Shown in pieces: positions 1 through 5,237 of a DNA stretch of 5,237 nucleotides; the first letter of the stretch is position 1; the number at the start of each line of letters is the position of its first letter. The notes beneath the pieces are model-generated. The model searched no databases. It was not told the origin of the DNA and was given only the letters and a program-made list of their open reading frames with translations. Source of the DNA: Deltaproteobacteria bacterium (GTDB taxonomy: Bacteria; Desulfobacterota; Desulfobacteria; Desulfobacterales; JAUVGT01); NCBI GenBank assembly GCA_030593645.1, contig JAUVGT010000354.1, positions 1 through 5,237 of the forward strand, in the 5' to 3' direction. A program made the translations under genes and the position numbers.

Positions 1-46
1 AGGTTGCTTTGATCCGGTCATTTTTAATGCAGTTAACCACCAAACA

Positions 47-85
47 ACGGGGGTCTTCATTCTTGACCTTTGTTAAGACCCCCGT
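47..85 (-). terminator. Strong stem-loop, probable intrinsic terminator of the SUMF1-domain gene
   Basis: A perfect 11-bp inverted repeat, ACGGGGGTCTT (47-57) and AAGACCCCCGT (75-85), encloses a 17-base loop. It lies 7 bases beyond the stop codon of the minus-strand gene. Read on the minus strand, the stem is followed by TTGTTTGG, a weak U-rich tail. On the plus strand it is followed by TGTCTTTCTT, so it could also stop transcription entering from the left. The stem is seen directly; the terminator role is inferred from position and GC-rich stem. The imperfect T-tract and long loop lower confidence. Confidence 0.65.
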
Positions 86-92
86 GTCTTTC

Positions 93-950
93 TTATAGAG
101 TGACAGCCACCCGAAACCCCAAATCATTGGTCCGGTCAAAGGGCATATACCGGATACGATTTGCCGAACGCCCGAACATTGAAAAATCATTTAAACTGCC
201 GCCTCGGTTCACGCGGATAAAACCGTTTACCGGGCCCTTTGGGTCCGTGACATGCCCTTTAGGATAATCACCATACCAGTCATAACACCATTCCCAGACA
301 TTACCGTGCATATCATAAAGACCCCATCTGTTCGGCTGTTTTTTTGCGACTTGATGTGACTTAAAATCGGAATTACCGCAATACCAGCCGATTTGATCCA
401 TGTTTGCATCAAATCCGCAACCTGTTACCGTGATTTCGCCGTTTGGAAATGGTGTGGCACTACCGGCCCGGGCAGCATATTCCCACTCTGCCTCAGTGGG
501 TAAACGATACTTGCCCTTTCCTTCCCTTTCGTTTAGACGCTTAATGAACCTCTGGACATCGTGCCAGGATACTTTTTCCACAGGGCAATTCTCACCGCAG
601 TCGCTGAAATGTGATGGATTATCCCCCATTATTGCTTTCCATTGTCCCTGGGTGACTTCCGTGGTCTGCAGGTAGAAAGAACGCGTAATGGTTACTTCAT
701 GCTGCATTTCATCACTATTACGCCCTTTTTCATCCAAGGGACTTCCCATCACGAATGTCCCCATCGGAATGAGTACAAATTTCATGCCCAGATCATTTGT
801 AAAACCGGGTAAGTCAGCAGGAATCATTTTTCTTGTATTCCCGGTTGTCTGGGCTAAACAGGTTCCAGATCCGATGATTCCACTGTAAACCAACCATCCA
901 AAGAAAATAAATAACGTAAAATACCGTAAGAAAAATTGATGATATATCAA
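93..950 (-). CDS. Exported SUMF1/FGE-sulfatase-domain protein lacking the FGE catalytic cysteines
   Basis: The product has 285 residues. Residues 1-34 look like a signal peptide: R9, a hydrophobic stretch of Phe/Leu/Ile from about 10 to 27, and a plausible cleavage after C-L-A (31-33), so the protein is probably periplasmic. From about residue 55 to the end it matches the formylglycine-generating-enzyme-like fold: IPMGTFVMGS (61-70), LQTTEVTQGQW (94-104), PVEKVSWHDV (123-132), YRLPTEAEWEYAARAG (148-163), GLYDMHGNVWEWCYDWY (210-226), RGGS (249-252) and LGFRVA (277-282). True FGE carries two catalytic cysteines shortly after RGGS; here the segment 253-268 (LNDFSMFGRSANRIRY) has none, so sulfatase activation is not expected. 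Many bacterial relatives like this have no assigned activity. C118 and C122 are close enough to form a disulfide after export. The start is TTG at 950, because an in-frame TGA lies 15 bases upstream and the next Met is residue 42, past the signal peptide. No good ribosome binding site precedes TTG. The gene stands alone on its strand here. Family is certain, role unknown. Confidence 0.93.
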   Translation of the reverse strand: MIYHQFFLRYFTLFIFFGWLVYSGIIGSGTCLAQTTGNTRKMIPADLPGFTNDLGMKFVLIPMGTFVMGSPLDEKGRNSDEMQHEVTITRSFYLQTTEVTQGQWKAIMGDNPSHFSDCGENCPVEKVSWHDVQRFIKRLNEREGKGKYRLPTEAEWEYAARAGSATPFPNGEITVTGCGFDANMDQIGWYCGNSDFKSHQVAKKQPNRWGLYDMHGNVWEWCYDWYGDYPKGHVTDPKGPVNGFIRVNRGGSLNDFSMFGRSANRIRYMPFDRTNDLGFRVAVTL

Positions 951-973
951 TGTTTTTCTTAATCATTCTCCGC

Positions 974-986
974 CTATCAATGATAG
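974..986. promoter_or_regulatory. 13-bp dyad upstream of the SUMF1-domain gene
   Basis: CTATCA-A-TGATAG is a perfect 6-bp inverted repeat around one central base, 23 bases upstream of the TTG start and directly beside the GGAG at 968-971 (minus strand). Its size and symmetry fit a small dimeric repressor site, but 6-bp arms are short enough to arise by chance in AT-rich DNA. The operator role is inference only. Confidence 0.25.
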
Positions 987-1036
987 TTCAGGTTACACAT
1001 ATTATTTTGAATTGGATTGAAAATATTTTACTCAGC

Positions 1037-1060
1037 ACGGTTTCTCCCAGGTAAAACCGT
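1037..1060. repeat. 7-bp stem-loop in the intergenic region
   Basis: ACGGTTT (1037-1043) and AAACCGT (1054-1060) pair perfectly around a 10-base loop. No T-run follows on either strand, so it is not a convincing terminator. The right arm overlaps one copy of the direct 10-mer AAAACCGTTA, whose second copy is at 1220-1229. Function unknown; it could be part of the mRNA leader of the SUMF1-domain gene if transcription of that gene starts this far upstream. Confidence 0.35.
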
Positions 1061-1092
1061 TATATCATGACATCTTTGGAATCAAGACAATT

Positions 1093-1168
1093 CTCACAAG
1101 TGTCATCTAAAACGGCCATTCATGTGTGTATTTCGCTTGTGAGGGCATAGCTTTGCGAAGCCCCATGC
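1093..1168. repeat. Inverted repeat followed by a hairpin, possible structured or dispersed element
   Basis: CTCACAAG (1093-1100) and CTTGTGAG (1136-1143) form a perfect 8-bp inverted repeat separated by 35 bases. Directly after it, GCAT (1145-1148) and ATGC (1165-1168) flank an inner stem GCTT/AAGC (1150-1153/1158-1161) with a TGCG loop, giving a hairpin with a 1-by-3 internal loop. This is the least AT-rich part of the spacer. It overlaps the 3' half of the doubtful small ORF at 1120-1239. It may be a dispersed genomic repeat or a small structured RNA; nothing here identifies a known class. Confidence 0.3.
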
Positions 1169-1239
1169 TTTCTTAATTTCGTCCTTTCGTGATTATGTTT
1201 TTCTTCTTTTTCAATGACCAAAACCGTTAATTTCATCAT
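1120..1239 (-). CDS. Possible small ORF, 39 aa, unrecognised
   Basis: On the minus strand an ATG at 1239, immediately followed by a second ATG, opens a frame of 39 residues ending in TGA at 1120-1122. AGGA lies 5 bases upstream of the first ATG, a usable ribosome binding site, and TATAAT hexamers lie further upstream (1258-1263 and 1279-1284, minus strand) but without a clear -35. The product starts MMKLTVLVIEKEEK, then is rich in charged residues and His, and ends TSEIHT. I recognise no family. It could be a real small protein, the remnant of a longer gene, or a chance ORF in AT-rich DNA. The hairpin overlapping its 3' half argues somewhat against coding. Confidence 0.22.
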   Translation of the reverse strand: MMKLTVLVIEKEEKHNHERTKLRKHGASQSYALTSEIHT

Positions 1240-1307
1240 TTTTTCCTAATATTCCGAATTATATTTCTTTTATCTTCTATTATATGGGATTTTATTCATT
1301 TTATCTC

Positions 1308-1337
1308 TTGACTATTGCATTTTATTAGGTTTAGAAT
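1308..1337 (+). promoter_or_regulatory. Likely sigma70-type promoter of the panB-like operon
   Basis: TTGACT (1308-1313) and TAGAAT (1332-1337) each match the consensus hexamers at five of six positions, with an 18-base spacer. Transcription would start near 1344, giving a leader of about 70 bases before the ATG at 1415. A perfect TATAAT at 1381-1386 closer to the gene is an alternative, but its best upstream partner (TTCGGA, 1356-1361) is poor and the spacing is 19. In such AT-rich DNA chance matches are common. Confidence 0.5.
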
Positions 1338-1414
1338 GGTTTTATATAAGATTCATTCGGAAATATTACATTTTACAGTATATAATTCGAAGAATATGAC
1401 AAGAGGAGAATAAG

Positions 1415-2272
1415 ATGGCTAAAAAGAAAATGATTCATGATTTCTATTCGATGAAAAAAAATTCCCAAAAAATTACGTTTTTAACCGCTTATGACTATCC
1501 CACGGCCACATTTGCTGAAAAAGCCGGACTCGACATGCTTCTGATCGGTGATAGCCTGGGTATGTGTGTTTACGGCTATGAAAGTACCGTACCGGTTACC
1601 ATGGATCAGATGATCTGCCACTCCGAAGCGGTTCGCAGGGGTGCGCCCAATACTTTTATCGTTGGCGACATGCCGTTTATGTCTTACCAGACCAATGATG
1701 AAAAGGCGGTTGAAAGTGCCGGGCGCTTTTTAAAGGAGGCCGGGTGTGATGCCATTAAACTTGAAGGCGGTGTAAGGATCAAGTCCAGGATCAAGGCGAT
1801 CGTGGAAGCGGGCATTGTTGTCATGGGACATATCGGTTTGACCCCTCAAAGCTCAGGTCAGCTCGGCGGTCATAAAGCGCAGGGCCGGACTGCGGCTACC
1901 GCGAAACTCGTGATGGAAGACGCCCTGGCGGTTCAGGAGGCCGGCGCGCAGATGATTCTGCTTGAAGCCATTCCACCCGAAGTTGGAGAGGCCATCACCA
2001 AACTCCTTGACATGCCGGTTCTCTCAATCGGTGCGGGCATGAAATGTGATGGCCAGCTTTTAATTGTATCGGATATGATCGGCCAATTCCAGGCTTTTAC
2101 ACCCAAGTTTGTAAAAAAATACTGCAATGTGGCAGAAGTAATCATCGCTGGAATGGAAGCCTATTGTGAAGACATTCGAAACAGCAAATTTCCTGAAGAT
2201 AAACACTGCTACCACATGCTGGATGGCGAAGAAGATGGTTTTTTGAAATATATGAACACACTGAAAAAATAA
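1415..2272 (+). CDS. panB: 3-methyl-2-oxobutanoate hydroxymethyltransferase (PanB family)
   Basis: The 285-residue product matches PanB over almost its full length. PanB transfers a hydroxymethyl group from 5,10-methylene-tetrahydrofolate to 2-oxoisovalerate, giving ketopantoate for pantothenate and CoA synthesis in the cytoplasm. Visible signatures are LTAYDYPTA (23-31), IGDSLGM (44-50), VPVTMDQM (59-66), AVRRGAPN (72-79), VGDMPFMSY (83-91), KLEGG (115-119), GHIGLTPQS (138-146), GGHKAQGR (151-158), EAGAQMILLEAIP (175-187), SIGAGMKCDGQ (204-214) and PKFVKKY (230-236). D46, D85 and E117 correspond to the Mg2+ ligands and E184 to the catalytic acid/base of characterised PanB (E. coli D45, D84, E114, E181). 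The C-terminus is unusual: the common YPxxEHSF motif is replaced by FPEDKHCYHM (259-268), followed by about 17 extra residues, making it about 20 residues longer than E. coli PanB. AGGAG (1404-1408) sits 6 bases before the ATG. It is first in a probable three-gene operon with no other pan gene in the window, so a specialised paralogue with another 2-oxo acid substrate is possible. Confidence 0.9.
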   Translation: MAKKKMIHDFYSMKKNSQKITFLTAYDYPTATFAEKAGLDMLLIGDSLGMCVYGYESTVPVTMDQMICHSEAVRRGAPNTFIVGDMPFMSYQTNDEKAVESAGRFLKEAGCDAIKLEGGVRIKSRIKAIVEAGIVVMGHIGLTPQSSGQLGGHKAQGRTAATAKLVMEDALAVQEAGAQMILLEAIPPEVGEAITKLLDMPVLSIGAGMKCDGQLLIVSDMIGQFQAFTPKFVKKYCNVAEVIIAGMEAYCEDIRNSKFPEDKHCYHMLDGEEDGFLKYMNTLKK

Positions 2273-2312
2273 AAGAAAACAGTTGAGATGATTTTAAATA
2301 AGGAGACATTAC

Positions 2313-3578
2313 ATGAGTGATATACGTGAGTTGTTAAAAATTTCCAATGATCGGATCGATACCATCAACCAGTTCTTAAGTGACCCCAAAAATGAACTCG
2401 TTAACGCGATTATGGAACTGGTGAACCGTTACGGAGGTCCCGAAGAAATCAACCGAAAAGCAGAGGAAGCACAAAGACTGGAAAACCTGCTTAACAGACT
2501 CAAAACAGAAAATTCACCTTATGTGGATGATTTAAACTGGCTCCAGGAGCAGATAAACAACAACGCGTTTGTTTCTATGAAACACTATCACGAGCGTGTT
2601 CTGGGTGATAAAGCCGGCACTGTGAATATCAACCAGGAACAAGCTGTAACACTTGAAATAAGCGCTCTCCAGTTTTTCCCATGGTTTATCAGTCAGGCAA
2701 AACGCGCCATAGAGAAAAAAGAACTGATGCCGGGCCGTTTCATCAGGGTACGAAATATGGTAGAGCAGGTGGAAGACCAGGGGGACACGCTGGCTGTAGC
2801 AGCAGCCATGCAAATGATCGGTGCTTCTTATGTTGAAACGCTGGACACCAAGGGACTCGATGGGTCCAATATCCACCTTGGCGGTGTTGAAACCGTTACC
2901 GGTTATTTCGGCGGAATCGGCCAGCCAAACGAACATCCGATCAAATGGCTTGATGAATACTTAAAGTACTATACCACCTACGGTATACGGCAGGTACTTA
3001 ATATCAATGCCGGAACTATATTAGCCGCTTACCTGCTTCATAAGCTTGGAATCAATAATGAATTTAAAATCTCGGTCTACATGGGTATTGATAATCCATT
3101 TTCTATTTTCTGGATATTAATGACCGCACTCATGTTTTCCAGAAATGACGGATCGACTTCCCTTGTTGGGTTTAATCTTTCCAACTCAGTAAATAACGAT
3201 ACCATACGCAAGGCTTCTGTGATCAGGCGGGCATTAGGACTTGAAAAAGCAGTTCGCTTTGAACATCACATCACTGAAACAAACAAATCGATCGTCATCC
3301 AGCCGTACAACCGCCGTGAAGAGCTTGTGGAACTCGCAAAGGATGTACCCAATATCGCCGCAAAACATGAAGGCGGAGATCCTGAGATAGAAGAGGCTCT
3401 GGATCATCCATCTGACATTATGGAATATTTTTTGCCCAAAGCAGAAATCCTGGAAAAAGGATTGATGCGGGCACTTGAAGTAAATTTCATCGAAAAACAT
3501 AAAGCAGTAAATAAAACCGCTGACGCCCTTACAAAAGCAGGTATCGGTGTCATAGCCGCGGAAAATCTGCATCAGTAA
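2313..3578 (+). CDS. Unrecognised 421-aa protein, predicted (beta/alpha)8-barrel-like
   Basis: I do not recognise the family. The start is well supported by TAAGGAG (2299-2305), 7 bases before the ATG, and the gene follows the panB-like gene by 40 bases. There is no signal peptide, so it is probably cytosolic. Residues 1-85 are helical and charged, with a possible short coiled coil around 44-66. From about 140 onward, strand-like segments alternate with helices as in a TIM barrel: RFIRVRNM (142-149), ASYVETLDTKG (171-181), VETVTGYFGG (192-201), IRQVLNINAG (225-234), FKISVYMGID (251-260), TSLVGFNLSNS (282-292), AVRFEHHITE (313-322) and IAAKHEGG (348-355). Strand ends carry polar and His/Glu residues (E175, D178, K180, H318, H319, E322, H352, E353) that could bind a metal or anionic substrate; this is inference. 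The protein has no cysteine, which excludes a Cys-ligated iron-sulfur cluster. The hydrophobic run 261-275 is more likely a buried barrel helix than a membrane span. Context suggests an enzyme acting with the PanB-like protein and the aminotransferase. Confidence 0.9.
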   Translation: MSDIRELLKISNDRIDTINQFLSDPKNELVNAIMELVNRYGGPEEINRKAEEAQRLENLLNRLKTENSPYVDDLNWLQEQINNNAFVSMKHYHERVLGDKAGTVNINQEQAVTLEISALQFFPWFISQAKRAIEKKELMPGRFIRVRNMVEQVEDQGDTLAVAAAMQMIGASYVETLDTKGLDGSNIHLGGVETVTGYFGGIGQPNEHPIKWLDEYLKYYTTYGIRQVLNINAGTILAAYLLHKLGINNEFKISVYMGIDNPFSIFWILMTALMFSRNDGSTSLVGFNLSNSVNNDTIRKASVIRRALGLEKAVRFEHHITETNKSIVIQPYNRREELVELAKDVPNIAAKHEGGDPEIEEALDHPSDIMEYFLPKAEILEKGLMRALEVNFIEKHKAVNKTADALTKAGIGVIAAENLHQ

Positions 3579-3591
3579 AGGTGCTATTATC

Positions 3592-4809
3592 ATGGAACAT
3601 GTAAGCCTGGATCATCTTTATTCCAGTACATCGAGGAAAGCGCAGCCATCCGCCATCAGGGAAATCTGCAAACTGATCGATAAACCCAACATGAAATCAC
3701 TGGCCGGCGGATGGCCGGATCCGGAAGTATTCCCCGGAACCGAAATAGCCGGCCTGATCTCAAACCTTATGGATCAAAATGCCGATCTTGCCCTGCAATA
3801 CGGCACAACCGAAGGATTGCTTAAGCTGCGCCGGGAGCTATGCAAACTGGTTGACGAGAACTACAACATCAAGTGCAGCACTGACCAGATATTGATTACC
3901 CACGGATCAGCCCAGGGAATGGATCTAATCTGCCGTGTCATACTTGATCCCGATGAAGCGGTCGTCGTTGGTTTACCCTCATATTTTGGGGCTTTTGGCA
4001 CTGTCAAAGCATCAAGAGGGCAGGTGATTGGAGTCCCAGTGGACCATAATGGTATGAATATAGCGAATTTAAAAACAACGCTGGACGAAACCGCGAAACA
4101 GGGTACCCGTGTGAAGGCTGTTTATGTGATACCCAATTTTCAGAATCCGTCAGGCGCGACTTTATCAATGAAACGCCGGAAGGAAATCATCAAAATAGCA
4201 GACTCCAATGATCTTTTAATTATTGAAGATGATCCATACGGTGATTTACGGTTTGAAGGTAAAGACCTGCCACCGCTTATTTCTATGGACAATTCAGGGC
4301 GTGTGATCCACTTAAGATCTTTTTCAAAGACATTCTCACCGGGAATGCGCCTGGGATATGTAATCGGACAAGAGAAAATCATTCGCCAGATGGTTGTTGC
4401 CAAACAATTTGTGGATTGTGCCACAAATACCCTGTCCCAGTATATCCTTCTTGAATTCATTCAAAACGGTCTTCTGGATAAACGGATCAAGTCTAACATA
4501 GAGTATTATAAGAAAAAGCGGGATCATATGCTCGCACAGTTACAAAAACATTTTCCTTCTAATGTAAAATGGAACAAACCATCGGGCGGTTTTTTTATTT
4601 TTATACATTTGCCTGAAAGCATGGATGCGTCTGAACTGCTTACGGATGCGGTCAAACACAATGTGGCTTTTGTGGCCGGTCAGCCGTTTTTTGCGGATGG
4701 TTCCGGAAAAAACACTTTCAGGCTTTCATTTTCCCAGGCCAGCATTGATGACATTGAATCAGCAATTGAAAAATTGGGCTTGCTAATTAAGGAAAAATTA
4801 AGTAAATAG
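3592..4809 (+). CDS. PLP-dependent class I/II aminotransferase, LysN/KAT II-like group
   Basis: The 405-residue product is a complete fold-type I aminotransferase. Signatures in order: SLAGGWPDPEVFP (36-48), LQYGTTEGLLKLR (68-80), ITHGSAQGMDL (102-112), PSYFG (129-133), VIPNFQNPSGAT (179-190), IIEDDPYGDLRF (210-221), SFSKTFSPGMRLGY (243-256) and TFRLSF (375-380). K246 should form the Schiff base with PLP, N185, D213 and Y216 contact the cofactor, and R377 should bind the substrate alpha-carboxylate. The AGGxPxPExFP start and EDDPY motif place it with 2-aminoadipate/kynurenine/branched-chain type transaminases and the catalytic domain of MocR regulators. It has no N-terminal winged-helix domain, so it is an enzyme, not a MocR regulator. 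The family is broad in substrate, so the amino donor and oxo acid cannot be named; valine/2-oxoisovalerate would fit the PanB-like neighbour. The gap after the preceding gene is 13 bases, and AAGGTG (3578-3583) begins at the last base of that gene's stop codon, 8 bases before this ATG, suggesting translational coupling. I see no clear terminator after the stop. Confidence 0.93.
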   Translation: MEHVSLDHLYSSTSRKAQPSAIREICKLIDKPNMKSLAGGWPDPEVFPGTEIAGLISNLMDQNADLALQYGTTEGLLKLRRELCKLVDENYNIKCSTDQILITHGSAQGMDLICRVILDPDEAVVVGLPSYFGAFGTVKASRGQVIGVPVDHNGMNIANLKTTLDETAKQGTRVKAVYVIPNFQNPSGATLSMKRRKEIIKIADSNDLLIIEDDPYGDLRFEGKDLPPLISMDNSGRVIHLRSFSKTFSPGMRLGYVIGQEKIIRQMVVAKQFVDCATNTLSQYILLEFIQNGLLDKRIKSNIEYYKKKRDHMLAQLQKHFPSNVKWNKPSGGFFIFIHLPESMDASELLTDAVKHNVAFVAGQPFFADGSGKNTFRLSFSQASIDDIESAIEKLGLLIKEKLSK

Positions 4810-4875
4810 CTTGTTCTATATTTTGTCCTGGTTCAGACTGAATAATAAAAATTTCAATGTATTGGACTTCGATGT

Positions 4876-4953
4876 CTAAAGTAACCAGAAGGCCAGGTAA
4901 AATTCCATAACTTTAGGCACTTTAGTTCACTTTAGCTCACTTTAGGCACTTTC
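4876..4953. repeat. Tandem ACTTTAG array with an inverted copy, candidate regulator-binding region
   Basis: Four units in direct orientation follow each other without gaps: ACTTTAGGC (4910-4918), ACTTTAGTTC (4919-4928), ACTTTAGCTC (4929-4938) and ACTTTAGGC (4939-4947), then a partial ACTTTC (4948-4953). The outer two units are identical 9-mers and the inner two are near-identical 10-mers. One inverted copy, CTAAAGT, lies at 4876-4882. The array ends 9 bases before the ATG of the Lrp/AsnC-type gene. The 9-10 base period is close to one helical turn, so repeated sites would face one side of the DNA, as expected for cooperative binding by a multimeric regulator such as an Lrp-type protein. The repeat is seen directly; binding is inference. 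Confidence 0.6.
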
Positions 4954-4962
4954 GAATTTATC

Positions 4963-5237
4963 ATGGATACTCTTGATCTTAAAATACTTCAGGCCCTTCA
5001 GAATAACGGGCGAAAAAAAAATGCCGATCTTGCGAGAGAACTGGGTGTTGCCCCGTCAACCATGCTTGAAAGGGTCAGACGGCTGGAAGAGACCGGCACG
5101 CTTCAAGGCTACAGGGCGACCATAGATTCCAGGAAGCTTGGACTTGGTGTACAAGCTTTTGTCTCCCTGATTCTTTCCAGGCATGAAGCCGCGATAATCA
5201 GGCAATTTGAAGAAGAAATTAAAAAAACGCCGCATGT
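4963..5237 (+). CDS. Lrp/AsnC-family transcriptional regulator, N-terminal part (cut by window edge)
   Basis: The frame opens at ATG 4963 and runs off the window after 91 complete codons, about 60% of the usual 150-160 residues. It begins MDTLDLKILQALQNNGR, the typical first helix of the Lrp/AsnC DNA-binding domain. A winged helix-turn-helix follows: NADLARELGVAPSTMLERV (20-38), with RRLEETGTLQGYRATID (39-55) leading into the linker strand. From about residue 61 (LGVQAFVSLIL) the ligand-sensing RAM/AsnC_trans_reg domain starts and is truncated. Members form dimers to octamers and usually respond to amino acids. There is no recognisable Shine-Dalgarno sequence close to the ATG; the preceding bases belong to the ACTTTAG array and a short AT-rich stretch, so translation may be weak or the transcript leaderless. 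It lies 153 bases after the aminotransferase, on the same strand, and may regulate itself and the upstream operon. Confidence 0.92.
   Translation, partial: MDTLDLKILQALQNNGRKKNADLARELGVAPSTMLERVRRLEETGTLQGYRATIDSRKLGLGVQAFVSLILSRHEAAIIRQFEEEIKKTPH

Larger units (their letters stand above)
951..1414. other. Divergent AT-rich intergenic region
   Basis: This 464-base spacer separates the minus-strand SUMF1-domain gene from the rightward panB-like operon. Its right half is strongly AT-rich and contains the likely operon promoter. Its left half carries several short inverted repeats: 974-986, 1037-1043/1054-1060, 1067-1072/1101-1106, 1093-1100/1136-1143 and a small hairpin at 1145-1168. The 10-mer AAAACCGTTA occurs twice in direct orientation (1053-1062 and 1220-1229). 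A possible 39-codon minus-strand ORF covers 1120-1239. I see no tRNA, rRNA, known riboswitch pattern, insertion sequence or CRISPR repeat. Confidence 0.8.

Noticed and set aside
1..46. Tail of a gene entering from the left edge
   Set aside because: Plus frame 1 stops at 10-12, and the other frames show no recognisable protein sequence over this short stretch.
70..888. Several plus-strand open frames (61-91 codons) across the left part
   Set aside because: They are antisense to the SUMF1-domain gene, whose family motifs are continuous on the minus strand.
1067..1150. 27-codon plus-strand ORF starting ATG ACA TCT
   Set aside because: No ribosome binding site, very short and no recognisable sequence.
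1344..1414. Riboswitch or attenuator in the panB leader
   Set aside because: The leader is only about 70 AT-rich bases with no stable stem or known riboswitch core that I can see.
2532..2936. 134-codon open frame on the minus strand
   Set aside because: It lies wholly inside the well-supported 421-residue gene, has no ribosome binding site context I can support, and its product has no recognisable motif; it is an antisense shadow.
3093..3137. Hydrophobic run in the 421-residue protein (about residues 261-275) as a membrane segment
   Set aside because: It is short, isolated, flanked by strand-like segments and better explained as a buried barrel helix in a soluble protein.
3234..3593. 119-codon open frame on the minus strand, rich in Phe and Cys
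   Set aside because: Antisense to the 3' end of the 421-residue gene; the odd Cys/Phe-rich composition is what reverse reading of Lys/Glu/Ala-rich coding DNA gives.
4140..4527. Two overlapping minus-strand open frames (106 and 63 codons)
   Set aside because: Both are antisense to the conserved PLP-binding core of the aminotransferase, whose motifs prove the plus-strand reading.
4828..4888. CTGGTT/AACCAG inverted repeat after the aminotransferase gene as a terminator
   Set aside because: The arms are only 6 bp with about 49 bases between them and no T-run follows, so it does not look like an intrinsic terminator.

Overview
The window looks like a piece of chromosome from an anaerobic, probably sulfate-reducing Desulfobacterota-type bacterium. 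That placement is an inference from overall protein flavour, moderate GC in genes and AT-rich spacers; nothing in the window proves it. It holds four complete protein genes, one gene cut by the right edge, one doubtful small ORF and a few regulatory-looking elements.

Left part (1-966): a minus-strand gene encodes an exported protein with a formylglycine-generating-enzyme (SUMF1/FGE-sulfatase) fold that lacks the two catalytic cysteines of true FGE. A strong 11-bp stem-loop lies just past its stop. It starts at a TTG codon, and a better N-terminus is visible one frame away across a run of five A's (minus strand).

Middle spacer (951-1414): 464 bases, very AT-rich towards the right, between divergently transcribed genes. 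It holds a sigma70-like promoter for the rightward genes, several short inverted repeats and a possible 39-codon minus-strand ORF.

Right part (1415-4809): a compact rightward cluster of three genes with good ribosome binding sites and gaps of 40 and 13 bases, so very probably an operon. In order they encode a PanB-family ketopantoate hydroxymethyltransferase, an unrecognised cysteine-free 421-residue protein with the sequence rhythm of a (beta/alpha)8 barrel, and a fold-type I PLP aminotransferase of the 2-aminoadipate/KAT II (LysN-like) group. After 153 bases comes the start of an Lrp/AsnC-type regulator (4963 to the edge), preceded by a tandem array of ACTTTAG-containing units with one inverted copy upstream.

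A possible reading is that the aminotransferase interconverts an amino acid and a 2-oxo acid, the PanB-like enzyme adds or removes a hydroxymethyl group on a 2-oxo acid, and the unknown barrel protein carries out a linked step, with the Lrp-type protein sensing an amino acid. This could be ordinary pantoate supply from valine or a distinct amino-acid pathway. No other pantothenate gene (panC, panD, panE) is in the window, so the sequence does not decide.
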